Assembly: GCF_001306035.1 (NCBI RefSeq)
Contig: NZ_LGCM01000008.1
Coordinates: 36,745 to 100,744 of the forward strand
DNA: 64,000 nt
Source: Levilinea saccharolytica
GTDB taxonomy: Bacteria; Chloroflexota; Anaerolineae; Anaerolineales; Anaerolineaceae
Direction: 5' to 3'
Shown here: in pieces, positions 41,208-50,413 of the stretch
Position numbering within the stretch: the first letter of the stretch is position 1
How the letters are laid out: every line of letters begins with the position of its first letter
Program-made: the position numbers and the translations under genes
The notes under the pieces: generated by a model
Told to the model about the DNA's origin: nothing
Databases searched by the model: none
What the model saw: only the letters and a program-made list of their open reading frames with translations

Positions 41208-43730
41208 TTACACCGTATAGTCCGTTTCTAATTCGAGAGGTTTTCCCAGGGCGGTTTGCGTAATGGGGTCGAGCGCTTTTACAACAAATTTGCCTTCAAA
41301 ATCCATATCCATTTTTAGTGTAATTGGAATGGTGTCCCCTGGTTTTAACGTTATGATTCGGGTCGCCGGGTTCACAGGCCCCCCAGGCTTCGCTTCGCCG
41401 ACAACATGCCCCTTTGCATCATACGCTTCAATCAACAAGTCTGTTTCCTGGGCAAAGAGATCCGAAGCTCCGGCTTCAACTTCAATCACTGGTAATCGGG
41501 TGGTGATCTTTTTGGAACCGCGCTTGTAGTTTAACAACACGGATAGTTTGCTGCCAATTCCAGTCTCTGCGGCGCGAATCTTTACTGCGATGGCGGGCAC
41601 AATCGCTTCTTGAAGAGAAAGCCCGCCGTGGAAATACCATTGCCCGGCGCGATACGCTATCAATGCTCGTGGAATTGCGACCTGGCTATAATCCCCCTGA
41701 ATCCCTAACATTTCAGCGGGAAGAACCAGGTTAGCTGCATCGCCTACCCCATCACCGAGGAGAATTCGCTCATGGACATTGATCCATTTCCCGGATGGTT
41801 TCACGCACACATCGCCTGGTTCAATGGCTGTATTCAGGAAAAAGCCATGATCGGTGGCAATGATGACATCTTGAAATCCCAAATCTCGCAATTTATAAAT
41901 AGCCGACCGGATTTTCTGGAAGGTACGACTGATCAAGCCAGGGGCTGCTTCTGGATTGGCCTCAAAATCATTATCCATATCATTACTACGAATGACCAGA
42001 AGTTCTACGGTGCTCTCAATTTTGGGATGATCACGGACAAACCGGACCAGTTCCATTTCTGCAAAACGCTGCCCGTACTTTTTACGCAGCACATCCATGC
42101 GTTGCGTGACGGTGGCTAAGGGCTGGTCATCGAAAACGACCAACAACTGATTATCCTTATTCGCGATTTTCAGGTTTTGACCGGCCCCGGGTAACAGTGT
42201 CGCCATCCCTACGGGTGTGACCGTAGGCATCTGAGCGCAAGCCATCTGAACATCAATTTGCCCGGCTTCGTTCAAGTGCTTTGCTAACTCAACACCGAGC
42301 TCATAGCGCATGGCGTCGATCAAAAGATAAGCCACGCGCCGACCGCTTTCAAGCAATTTCGGTGCGACCAATTTATCAAATACATCCGCATTTGATAAGC
42401 GTCCCGTTATCGGCCAGCCGGATTTTTCGATATGGCGTATGAAAACTCCATGGATCTTATTCATTAACTTACGGTACGTTGAGCGCGATTGATTGATCAC
42501 CTCTATTGAAGCGCCGCCCGAATCGAGGAAATCTCCAGCAGCCTGTTCAAATTCACGCTGGAGGCGATCTACTTCGCGGATAGTGCTGGTGTAAAAGTCC
42601 AACAAAGCATCCATTGTACGGGTGTGCTCGGATAGCTGGCGGTCAATGTCTTCGCAGGCCTGGGCCAGGCTGGCAGCCGAATGGAGTAACGCCCACTGCG
42701 CTTGATTTTCACCCCGGCTGACCCAGACCGTTTGTTCATGGCGGTTGAGAACACTGCGCAGTCTGTCGACATTATCGCGTCTCAACGCATCGACTGCCTG
42801 GTTGAAGCAGGCTCGCTCTTCAAATGGGAAGGTGTCTCGAACACCGAAATCATCAATTTTCTCGCATATGGCTGGCAGGTTTAACTCTTTTTCAATTCCC
42901 TCGGCGCGTTCTATGTAAAAAGCCTGGGTGCGCCGATCATTGCGTAACCGGTCGCACAGATCTTCCACCAGGTGACGCGCTTCGTGCGGGGCACAAGGCA
43001 CAGCCGTCAGGGCTGCCGGCAGGTCACCTGGCAGATCGAAAACGAATTCGCTGAATAGCAGGAATCGCCACAATTCATCGGCAACAGCGGTCCAGGTTTT
43101 GATTTTGGTTTTCAGGTTCAGCCCCAGAGCGCTCTGGAATAAAGCTGTGGCTTCGGATACCCAGCCGGTTTGGGCTTTGAGCGCCTCTTTTTGTGCCTCG
43201 GAGGGGGTTAGCAGGGCGAACAATATATCGCGAGCTGATTCAACTTTCAGCATCGCCTGCAGGTTCGGCCAGCCGGCTCCACCGCCAACAGCGTCTATGA
43301 CCGCAAAACCGGGATTGGGATTGTCCTTAAAAATCCGGCGGATTTCTGTAGCAAAATCTGGGCGTGCTTTCAGGCAAAGACTGAGGAATTCATCCCCATC
43401 TCCTTCTGGAAAGACGGAGCCGCAAGCGCCGTAAATGGCAAAGGGGTCGCGTTGTTTTTCTTCGTCTGTAATCGGCGGCCTGGCGGGAACGTACACCAGA
43501 ATACCCTCAAGGGATGGGTTGGGTTGGCCAAACTCATTGAGTGCTTCCAGTGCGGCAAAGCGGCTGGTGATGCTGCTTTCGGATGCATCGATGACCCACA
43601 GTTTTTCCGAATTCAGCTCCAAACACAGCTCATGGTAGCGTTGGTCCGGGTCGTATACGATCAAGACCCCCTTTTGTTTGAGGCGCGGCAGGAAAATTTC
43701 TTGCTGGATAAACGTTTTAATCTTGGTCAA
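41208..43730 (-). CDS. pglZ: BREX protein PglZ (alkaline phosphatase fold)
   Basis: About 840 residues from TTG 43730, which has GGGGGT just before it and yields TKIKTFIQQEIFLPRL; an upstream ATG at 43784 lies inside the RloB gene. The phosphatase-like core shows RRVAYLLIDAMRYELGVEL and QDVIIATDHGFFLN, the metal-site strands of PglZ proteins. It is a core BREX component, needed with PglX for methylation in known systems. The following gene is brxL (2 bp). Confidence 0.9.
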   Translation of the reverse strand: MTKIKTFIQQEIFLPRLKQKGVLIVYDPDQRYHELCLELNSEKLWVIDASESSITSRFAALEALNEFGQPNPSLEGILVYVPARPPITDEEKQRDPFAIYGACGSVFPEGDGDEFLSLCLKARPDFATEIRRIFKDNPNPGFAVIDAVGGGAGWPNLQAMLKVESARDILFALLTPSEAQKEALKAQTGWVSEATALFQSALGLNLKTKIKTWTAVADELWRFLLFSEFVFDLPGDLPAALTAVPCAPHEARHLVEDLCDRLRNDRRTQAFYIERAEGIEKELNLPAICEKIDDFGVRDTFPFEERACFNQAVDALRRDNVDRLRSVLNRHEQTVWVSRGENQAQWALLHSAASLAQACEDIDRQLSEHTRTMDALLDFYTSTIREVDRLQREFEQAAGDFLDSGGASIEVINQSRSTYRKLMNKIHGVFIRHIEKSGWPITGRLSNADVFDKLVAPKLLESGRRVAYLLIDAMRYELGVELAKHLNEAGQIDVQMACAQMPTVTPVGMATLLPGAGQNLKIANKDNQLLVVFDDQPLATVTQRMDVLRKKYGQRFAEMELVRFVRDHPKIESTVELLVIRSNDMDNDFEANPEAAPGLISRTFQKIRSAIYKLRDLGFQDVIIATDHGFFLNTAIEPGDVCVKPSGKWINVHERILLGDGVGDAANLVLPAEMLGIQGDYSQVAIPRALIAYRAGQWYFHGGLSLQEAIVPAIAVKIRAAETGIGSKLSVLLNYKRGSKKITTRLPVIEVEAGASDLFAQETDLLIEAYDAKGHVVGEAKPGGPVNPATRIITLKPGDTIPITLKMDMDFEGKFVVKALDPITQTALGKPLELETDYTV

Positions 43731-43743
43731 TTTGCTACCCCCG

Positions 43744-44370
43744 TCAAACGCAGGATAATGGCTTAGCCTGTTCTCGCAAGGCAATGACTAACTGATATAC
43801 CGTTGTTGAAGGATCATCTCTTCCGGGGCGGGAAGGACGGTATTCTTGCATCAAGCGTTCGGCATTTCGAATGGCAGTGTCCATTTTGCATTGTAAGACC
43901 TGATAAATATCAGGGTCGTTCTTTTTATATTTAAACCCCAAATATTGGGTCAACTTCTCCATGTATGCTTTTCGATCAATCGCGGAATTTAGATATTCAA
44001 AATGCAGTACATACCATAGCTCAAATGCCTGGTTTGAGTAGGCAACATGCATATTTCTTTCCCGCGCCCGTTGGATGGCATTTTCAAAATTTTCAATCGG
44101 GAAATCATCCTTATCAAACACACACCATACCTGGTCATAATCACCCTCATCACAACAGTTTATTGCTTCGTCGACCAGCCGAAGCGTGTTCATTCCAACC
44201 CCTTCTACCCTGACAACTAAACCTGGAACCCGGAAGCGTTCAAAGTATTGAGGTTCGGTTCTTGTTCCTTCGCAGACGATCAGAAATCTTTGGCGAACGT
44301 CAAACTGATCCAACCGCCTCTGCATGTACGCTCTTTTGCGAGGGGTAAATTGCGACTTACTCGATTTCAT
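43744..44370 (-). CDS. rloB: RloB-like (AbiLii-like) protein
   Basis: About 208 residues from ATG 44370, six bases after AGGAAG; ATG 44376 is also in frame. FLIVCEGTRTEPQYFERF is the RloB-domain opening (Toprim-like, CEGxxTE), and DQVWCVFDKDDFP and SNQAFELWYVLHFEY complete the fold. RloB pairs with an RloA-type ATPase in restriction-linked operons, and a similar pair makes up the AbiL abortive-infection system. It overlaps rloA by 14 bp and ends 14 bp before pglZ. Confidence 0.85.
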   Translation of the reverse strand: MKSSKSQFTPRKRAYMQRRLDQFDVRQRFLIVCEGTRTEPQYFERFRVPGLVVRVEGVGMNTLRLVDEAINCCDEGDYDQVWCVFDKDDFPIENFENAIQRARERNMHVAYSNQAFELWYVLHFEYLNSAIDRKAYMEKLTQYLGFKYKKNDPDIYQVLQCKMDTAIRNAERLMQEYRPSRPGRDDPSTTVYQLVIALREQAKPLSCV

Positions 44371-45673
44371 GACCATCTTCCTGGCTTAATTCGATCAATG
44401 CCCGCCGCATTTCACCAAGAATTGGAATTGCACCATATTTGCCCTGCAAATAATCGCTCTCAAAAGAGGCATCATTACGAACCTTCAGCTCTGCCAGGGA
44501 ATACAGATGGCTGGCACCTTCTTCGTCTTTTTCAACAAACCAGATTTGGTCGCGCCGGAATAGCTTATTGGATAGCAGATTAGTATCGTGCGTGGCAAAG
44601 ATCAGCTGGGCGTGTTTTGGATTGGTTTTTTCTGAACTAAAAAGACCGATCAGCTTGCGAGTTAGCAAGGTATGCAAACGCGCCTCAATCTCATCAATTA
44701 CCAGCACTTTTCCTTCCCGTAAGGTGTTAATCACAGGGCCTGATAAAAAGAAGAGCTTCTGAGTTCCCTCGGATTCCTCATCAAGATTAAAAAGGATATC
44801 TTCAATAACGTCATTTTCACAATGCCTTCTATGAATTGCTCTGAAATTAATAAATTCGCCCTCATCTTTTACTTGTTTTAGCAGAAAATCCCGTAACTCT
44901 TGCGGCATATTCTTGGGAAATACACCCGCTTCGTGTACATTAATTTTTTCAACAACCACATTATTGATGCCAACGTCCGATTCCTGGAGGAGCTCAACGA
45001 TGCCAGCTCGATACGATTCGTCCTCGGCGAATGCTTTAGCCGTGAATCCGCCATAGGCAGAATCATCCAGACCGGAGATCACATTTACCCTTTTAAACCA
45101 GCCCAGAACTTTTTTCGCGATCTCATTGTTGAATTGAGCAGCAACCGAGAGGAAAAGGGCATTCGGACGAGTTAAAGACTTAAGCGCCTGTCCCCCTTTT
45201 AAGGCACGCGAAATTGAGAACTCGCTGTCTTCTCGGGTGAATAATTTGGCTTCTTTTCTATTCGGAGAATAAAAAAGCCATTCTGTTTCTACTTTCTCCG
45301 TCGTCACTTCAAACCCATAGCGATATGGAACACCTTCCAGGCGAAAAACCACCTCAAAGTAGGATGGAGCAAGTTCAGTTTGTGAGTCGAGCTTGAACGG
45401 AACCGTATCGATGGGTTCATCCGCCTGGGATTCTCTGGATGAGCTGAGCACATAATGACGCATAAAACCCAGCGCCTTAATCAAATTACTTTTTCCGCTG
45501 GCATTAGCGCCGTAAATCCCCGCGCTGGTGAGCAGTGATAAATCCTCATCCACCTGGAAGGTGTTGTTAAGATCCAGTTGTGGGTCGCGGGCGTTTAGTT
45601 TTGCCGCAACCATACTGAGCGTGGCGCGCTCCTTGAAGGAGCGGAAGTTGCCGACAGTTAATTCGATGAACAT
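44357..45673 (-). CDS. rloA: RloA-like (AbiLi-like) AAA15/SMC-type ATPase
   Basis: 438 residues. It begins MFIELTVGNFRSFKERATLS, and has Walker A IYGANASGKSNLIKAL near residue 54 and Walker B VLVIDEIEARLHTLL, with the AAA15 shape (long insertion between the Walker motifs) and IFATHDTNLL at the H-loop. Such ATPases are sensors of phage-associated damage or proteins in AbiL/RloAB-type and Septu-like systems. It has its own promoter and palindromic operator at 45702-45763, unlike the surrounding BREX genes. Confidence 0.87.
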   Translation of the reverse strand: MFIELTVGNFRSFKERATLSMVAAKLNARDPQLDLNNTFQVDEDLSLLTSAGIYGANASGKSNLIKALGFMRHYVLSSSRESQADEPIDTVPFKLDSQTELAPSYFEVVFRLEGVPYRYGFEVTTEKVETEWLFYSPNRKEAKLFTREDSEFSISRALKGGQALKSLTRPNALFLSVAAQFNNEIAKKVLGWFKRVNVISGLDDSAYGGFTAKAFAEDESYRAGIVELLQESDVGINNVVVEKINVHEAGVFPKNMPQELRDFLLKQVKDEGEFINFRAIHRRHCENDVIEDILFNLDEESEGTQKLFFLSGPVINTLREGKVLVIDEIEARLHTLLTRKLIGLFSSEKTNPKHAQLIFATHDTNLLSNKLFRRDQIWFVEKDEEGASHLYSLAELKVRNDASFESDYLQGKYGAIPILGEMRRALIELSQEDGHEIE

Positions 45674-45701
45674 GGGTTTTTCCTTCGGACTTGCATAATA
45701 A

Positions 45702-45763
45702 GTGAATATTTTGTGAAATATTCACGTACAAGCCCATTATATCGCAGTTTCAACCAAAGTCAA
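45702..45763 (-). promoter_or_regulatory. Near-consensus promoter with palindromic operator for rloAB
   Basis: On the minus strand, TTGACT (45763-45758), a 16-bp spacer and TATAAT (45741-45736) form an almost ideal sigma-70 promoter. GTGAATATTT and its exact complement (45702-45711, 45716-45725; 4-bp spacer) lie right where transcription should begin, so a repressor bound there would block it. The rloA ATG is at 45673. Confidence 0.8.
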
Positions 45764-45777
45764 CAAGGAATATCCCA

Positions 45778-47856
45778 TTAATCCTCATCAAACCATCCTT
45801 CTGTTTCTTCATCAGCGGCTCTCTTCTTCGGTTTTCCCTTTTTCAAAGGTTTCTCTGGTTCCACATACAATTCTTCCAAATCGTGCGCAATCGCCAGCGA
45901 TTTATCGGTCTTGCACTTTTCACGCACGCGTTCGGGCCAGATGGAGTAAGCCAGGTGCGCCCAGTCGTATTCGCCGGCTTCCAACTTCTGCCAGGTTTCT
46001 TTCAGGCGCTTCTGCCAGGGTTTGTACTGGAAGAGCTTCCACAGCGGCGCAGCAGTGATTTCGACGCCGTCGTTGAGATTCGGTTTCCAGAATTTTGCCA
46101 CTCGCAGCAATTCCTCACGGAAATCTCTCAGTTCGCGCTCGAAATCCGTCAGGCGCTCCAGCTCTTTTTCATCTGCAGCGCTGCGGCCCTTCTTCAGGCG
46201 CAGGCGGGCAGCCTCTTCGGATACCTGCTTGAGTTTGGGATCGACAAAGTCGTTCACGCAGGTATAGAGGGTCTGATCGTTCAGACGATGATAGTATAGC
46301 CAAAGGGTATAGGAGCCGGAGGGCGTGGACAGCGGCCAGTAGATGGGCGCCACGCGGCGGCTTTTGGAATAACGTTTTAAATGGAATGCAAAGAACAAAT
46401 TTGGTTTTTGAATAAACAGACGTAATGAACGAACTTCTAAAAATTGACAAATTTCTTGTTCAATAGATTCATGATTTTTCTGCCAAACATATAGCAAGAC
46501 CTCTCTAATTCGCTGTTCAATATCATCAACATGTCCTTTATCATCCACTAAGATACCTAACCATGGAATCCGCAAAGGGTATTCTTTAGGTCCATTCCTA
46601 GATGATATGTTTTTATTCTCTATTGTTTGCAACATACCTGGAGATAATTCAGGCAATGGATCAAATGGCCCCGGGATTTTTGGTAATAGCTCTTTATTAT
46701 GTGAAAGACGAACATCCCATCGTCCAAAAGCTACTCCGATACACCACATCACCAAATCAGAAACCAATGAAGTGGGTTTAGATGCAGAGAAGGTTGTTTC
46801 GCTTTCTCCATCGGCATTTTCGTCACTTGGCCCATTAATAATTCCGCCATCCCCACTAAGGTTTGGAATCCCATAAAGATCTTCAACAAGCGAATTTATT
46901 CGCTGTTGTAATTTCAACAATTTTGATCTGGCTTCATTTTCTTGTTGCTGTATAACGTTCATTTGGTCATTAAGTGAACTCCCAATATGAACTGTTCTAA
47001 TTAATCCCGGAAAGCAAAATATATTTGTCGTCTCATCATCCAAATAAGGCTGGCGTATAATTTCAAATGCTTGATAAGCATATTGAGCAAGTTCCTTTTT
47101 CGCGGTTGAAAGGTTCAAAGGGATAGGAATTTGTTGGATCAAACCAACTTCAAACGATTGTGCGAGTTCTGTTCCTGCTACTAAAATTCTTACCAAATTA
47201 TGAAAAGATGATGAATTCATTACTGCCAAAAGCGCAAGTAAATCATCAGGATTGTCGTTTTGGCAAAAAGCAGCAGGACCTTTATCAGCAAAAATGCAAT
47301 TTGATGGTAAACAACGGACACTAAACCTATTAGTTCGTCTAGGCCATGTCAAGCCAGGTCTGAAGTAGCTACTTTCCGGATGTAACAACCAATCAGTTTC
47401 ACCATTTAGATACGGATATTGTTTTGATATAAATTCTTTTATCTCCTGTGCTTTGTTGTTCCAATTAATACATAAATGAATATCATAATAGTATGGAGAA
47501 TACTCTCCGCCTTTTGCGAAGTTTATCCACTTTCCCGATGTGATTTTGTAAAATCTTGGGATTTCCCACGTTAATCTCAGAAAACGAAAATCTGAATGAG
47601 ATGATGCTCCAATTTGAATTGAATATCCTGCTTTTTGTAATGACGGTAGTTTCGAAAAAAGACCAATTATTTGATTATTAACCCAATAAGCAAATGGCGA
47701 ACCAGGTAAGGCAGAGAAATAATTCGGATCGGACAGAAAAACATCATCTGTTTTTCTGCCTTGGTTTAGCTCTGAGATCTTAATTAGAAGCTCGTCTCCC
47801 TTTGTATGAACAGGAGTGGTAATCAATCTAAAGAAGGCAGAATCTCTATTTTTCAT
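45778..47856 (-). pseudogene. pglX: PglX C-terminal part, separated by frameshifts
   Basis: 692 codons matching the second half of BREX PglX methylases, beginning near NRDSAFFRLI and including FSALPGSPFAYWV, a motif that in intact PglX follows the catalytic domain. The rest contains the target-recognition and C-terminal helical regions, with EMSDLVMWCIGVAFGRWDVR-like text (LVSDLVMWCIGVAFGRWD). The end is rich in Lys and Glu. It is 106 bp downstream of the N-terminal part. It might be translated as a separate subunit from ATG 47856, but the intervening bases read like PglX in other frames. Confidence 0.8.
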
Positions 47857-47962
47857 TTATTGTTCTTCCTAATTTGCTGCTTGATAGAAAAGGAATTACT
47901 CGCATATACCGTTCGGTCCTTTTTACTAGGAAAGTCGTTTAGAGGTATTATGGACATAATAA

Positions 47963-50407
47963 TCAAAGGTTACTCCTTTGAAGTACATATGCGGCCGTCT
48001 CCACCATTGCAGTATCCAAGACCCCATAACCAAGATCAGTCATGACCATTACACGTGCTTCCTTTAACAGAATTTCTTCACGCCACAATTGAAACGATTT
48101 TAGAAAAAAACCCGTACGGCTGGAAATTGCACCCAATCTGCCACGATGTCCAATTGAGTTTAAACCCCGTTCAACAAAAGCTGAATATAAATCATTTTTT
48201 GTACGGGGGTATTCATTTGTTATGTAACCTTTACTGCCTAAACTGGGTGCGCCAAATGGTGGGTTCATCAATACTACATCAAATGATTTTCTACAAAGAT
48301 CAATAAAATCAAAACCTTGGATAGCATCCCCAGCAAATAAACGACGCTGGTAACTCTCGCCGTTTATCGCTTGTTCTGCGTAGTCTTTAAGCGCAGCCAG
48401 CACTAGCACTTCAGACCGATCGAAGAAATCCTGGTCTTCACCCGCTACCACCTGCACATACTTCTCTTTCGGGGGTTCATTCAACCCATATTCCAAAACA
48501 CGGAAGAGCGGTGATTTTTCCTCGGATTCCTTACGAGCTGTGGCAATCGCTTCGCGCAGGGTCTCTTCAATTTTCAACAGGCTGCCGGCTTCGCCGGCCA
48601 GTTCCATTTCCTGCCAGACGGTGCGCACCAGTTTCGCCAGGGCATCCGCCATCTGCGGCGTGGCGCGCACTTTCTGGTCGGCGGGCACGTGCCAGGCTTT
48701 GCGCATCAAGGCTTCCAATTTCTCGCCGCGCAGCGTCTCCAAAAATTCTTCCAGCATCTGGCGGTCGCCGGGCATGGGTTCGGCGCACACCACGTTCGAT
48801 TTACGGATCTGCGGCCGTTCGCCGGGGCGCAGCCCCTGCGCCTGCCAGCTTTTCTGGGCACGCAGCCACAGGCTCAGCCCGGCGATTTGCACCGCGCGCG
48901 GGTCAATATCCACGCCGTGGATGTTGCGCTCGATGATCAGGCGCGGCACGTCTTTCAGGTAAGTTTCTTTATCCGGGTAGGTTTTGTGCAACGGCTCCAG
49001 GTCCGCCAGGCGCCGCAGGGCATCTGCTCCCAGGCGGTCTTCCAGCTCCCAGGCTTCGGTGTAAATCTGCTCAAACAGGTCGAAGGCATACAGGCCAAAG
49101 TGCATCGAACCGCAGGCCGGGTCGAGCATCTTGATCTCGCGCGGGTCTTTCAGCGGGCGGTGGGGAATGTATTCGACTTCAAAGTTCCAGCGCTCACAAA
49201 TCGCCTGGTAAAGATCCAGAATGGCTTTGGCATCGTCCCCTTTTGGACCCTCGCCAAAATGGTGATACCTGCGCTGTTCAAAGAACAGGCAGCAGCGTAA
49301 TTCATCGAACGTTCCTTCCCATTTCCCGGTTTCGTGATACTGCTTCAATTTCTCGTTGGCCAGGTCTCCGCATTCGATTCCCCATTGTTTTCGGGCGTAA
49401 TCGTACCCCCCGGCGGTTAACCCATAGAGGAAAATGGTATTCAGGTCGGTGATCTGATCGTTGGGGGGTAACCACATTTCGTGGGCAAGGTCAGGGTCGG
49501 TTTCATGCCGCTGTTCTGGCAGGAACGGTTCAGGAGCTTCCTGACCCTCTTCCAGGAAAAATGTATGTTTGCGCCGCACCAGGTAGCGGCAGGTATCTTT
49601 GAGCGCCGTCTCGCCTTTGGTCATCTCGTACCAGATGCGCCCCAGGGTGTTGTCGGTGAGGAATTCCACCACATAGCGCGGGGTGAAAAACTGGTTGCGC
49701 ACCGCCAGCTCGCGGCTGTTGCGCGGCGCCTGTGAGGCTTCGCGCATGGCTTTACGCTCTTCCTTGCTGTTGAAGTACTGGTAGATCCAGCCGATGGTCT
49801 CGTCTTCGGCCCACAGCGCATCAATCTCCGGGTCGTTAATCAACTCCAGGAGCTTTATCAGAGTGGCCTCGCGGGGGAAGAGCCGTCCCTGCGGGCTGAA
49901 ACGGTCAAACAGCACCGGCAGGTCTACAGCAAATTCATCCATCAAACTGAAGAGATACATCCGGTAGGCTTCGCCGGTTTCTCCCAGGGCGCTGCCCGCC
50001 AGGCGGGCATACAGTTGAAAGCCCTTCGACTGGTATCCTTTGGCGACCGATTCTAAAACCAGCCCGCGCGCTTCGGACATGCGCAACGCGCACAACCGGT
50101 TGAGGACGGTAAACGCCTGCTCGCGCACGATGCGATCCAAGGTCACCCGGTTATCTTCCCTCTCCCTCTGGGAGAGGGTTGGGGTGAGGGATGCCAGATA
50201 GTATTCCAGGGTTTCACGCAATATCTTCGCCGTCTCGCGCCGGCGGTCATCTAAAGCGGTCAGCCTGTCGATCGGCGTCACATCTCCACGGGCCGGGTCA
50301 AGGCCGTACTCATTCTGCAACTGGCGGGTAAACTCTTCAGTCAGAAGAGCGCGGGCATCGCTGACGAAACGGGCCAGACGGTTGCGGGTGGTTTGATCAA
50401 ATGCCAT
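47963..50407 (-). pseudogene. pglX: PglX N-terminal methyltransferase part
   Basis: 814 codons with the adenine-methyltransferase motifs MLDPACGSMHFGLYAFDLF (motif I) and VVLMNPPFGAPS (motif IV). BREX PglX methylates host DNA at a non-palindromic site to mark self. The frame ends with AMVETAAYVLQRSNL where intact proteins continue. Between 47963 and 47857 the other frames read DYYVHNTSKRLS and then RTVYASNSFSIKQQIRK, so two or three single-base shifts separate this from the C-terminal part. A repeat insertion adds LTPTLSQRERE near residue 77. Confidence 0.85.
50158..50190. repeat. REP-like palindromic repeat inserted in frame in pglX
   Basis: A pyrimidine-rich palindrome (CTCTCCC, TCT, GGGAGAG) with the tail GTTGGGGTGAGGG, a sequence family scattered through many bacterial genomes and often giving LTPTLSQRERE when read in a coding frame. 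Its length keeps the frame open here. It is the only copy I see in the window. Confidence 0.75.
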
Positions 50408-50413
50408 AATGGA

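Noticed and set aside
44900..45175. Plus-strand frames inside rloA, pglZ, brxC and pglX
   Set aside because: They are shadows of strongly supported minus-strand genes with known domains.
50158..50190. CRISPR repeat
   Set aside because: Only one copy, inside a coding gene; it fits a REP-like palindrome better. No spaced repeat array was seen anywhere in the window.
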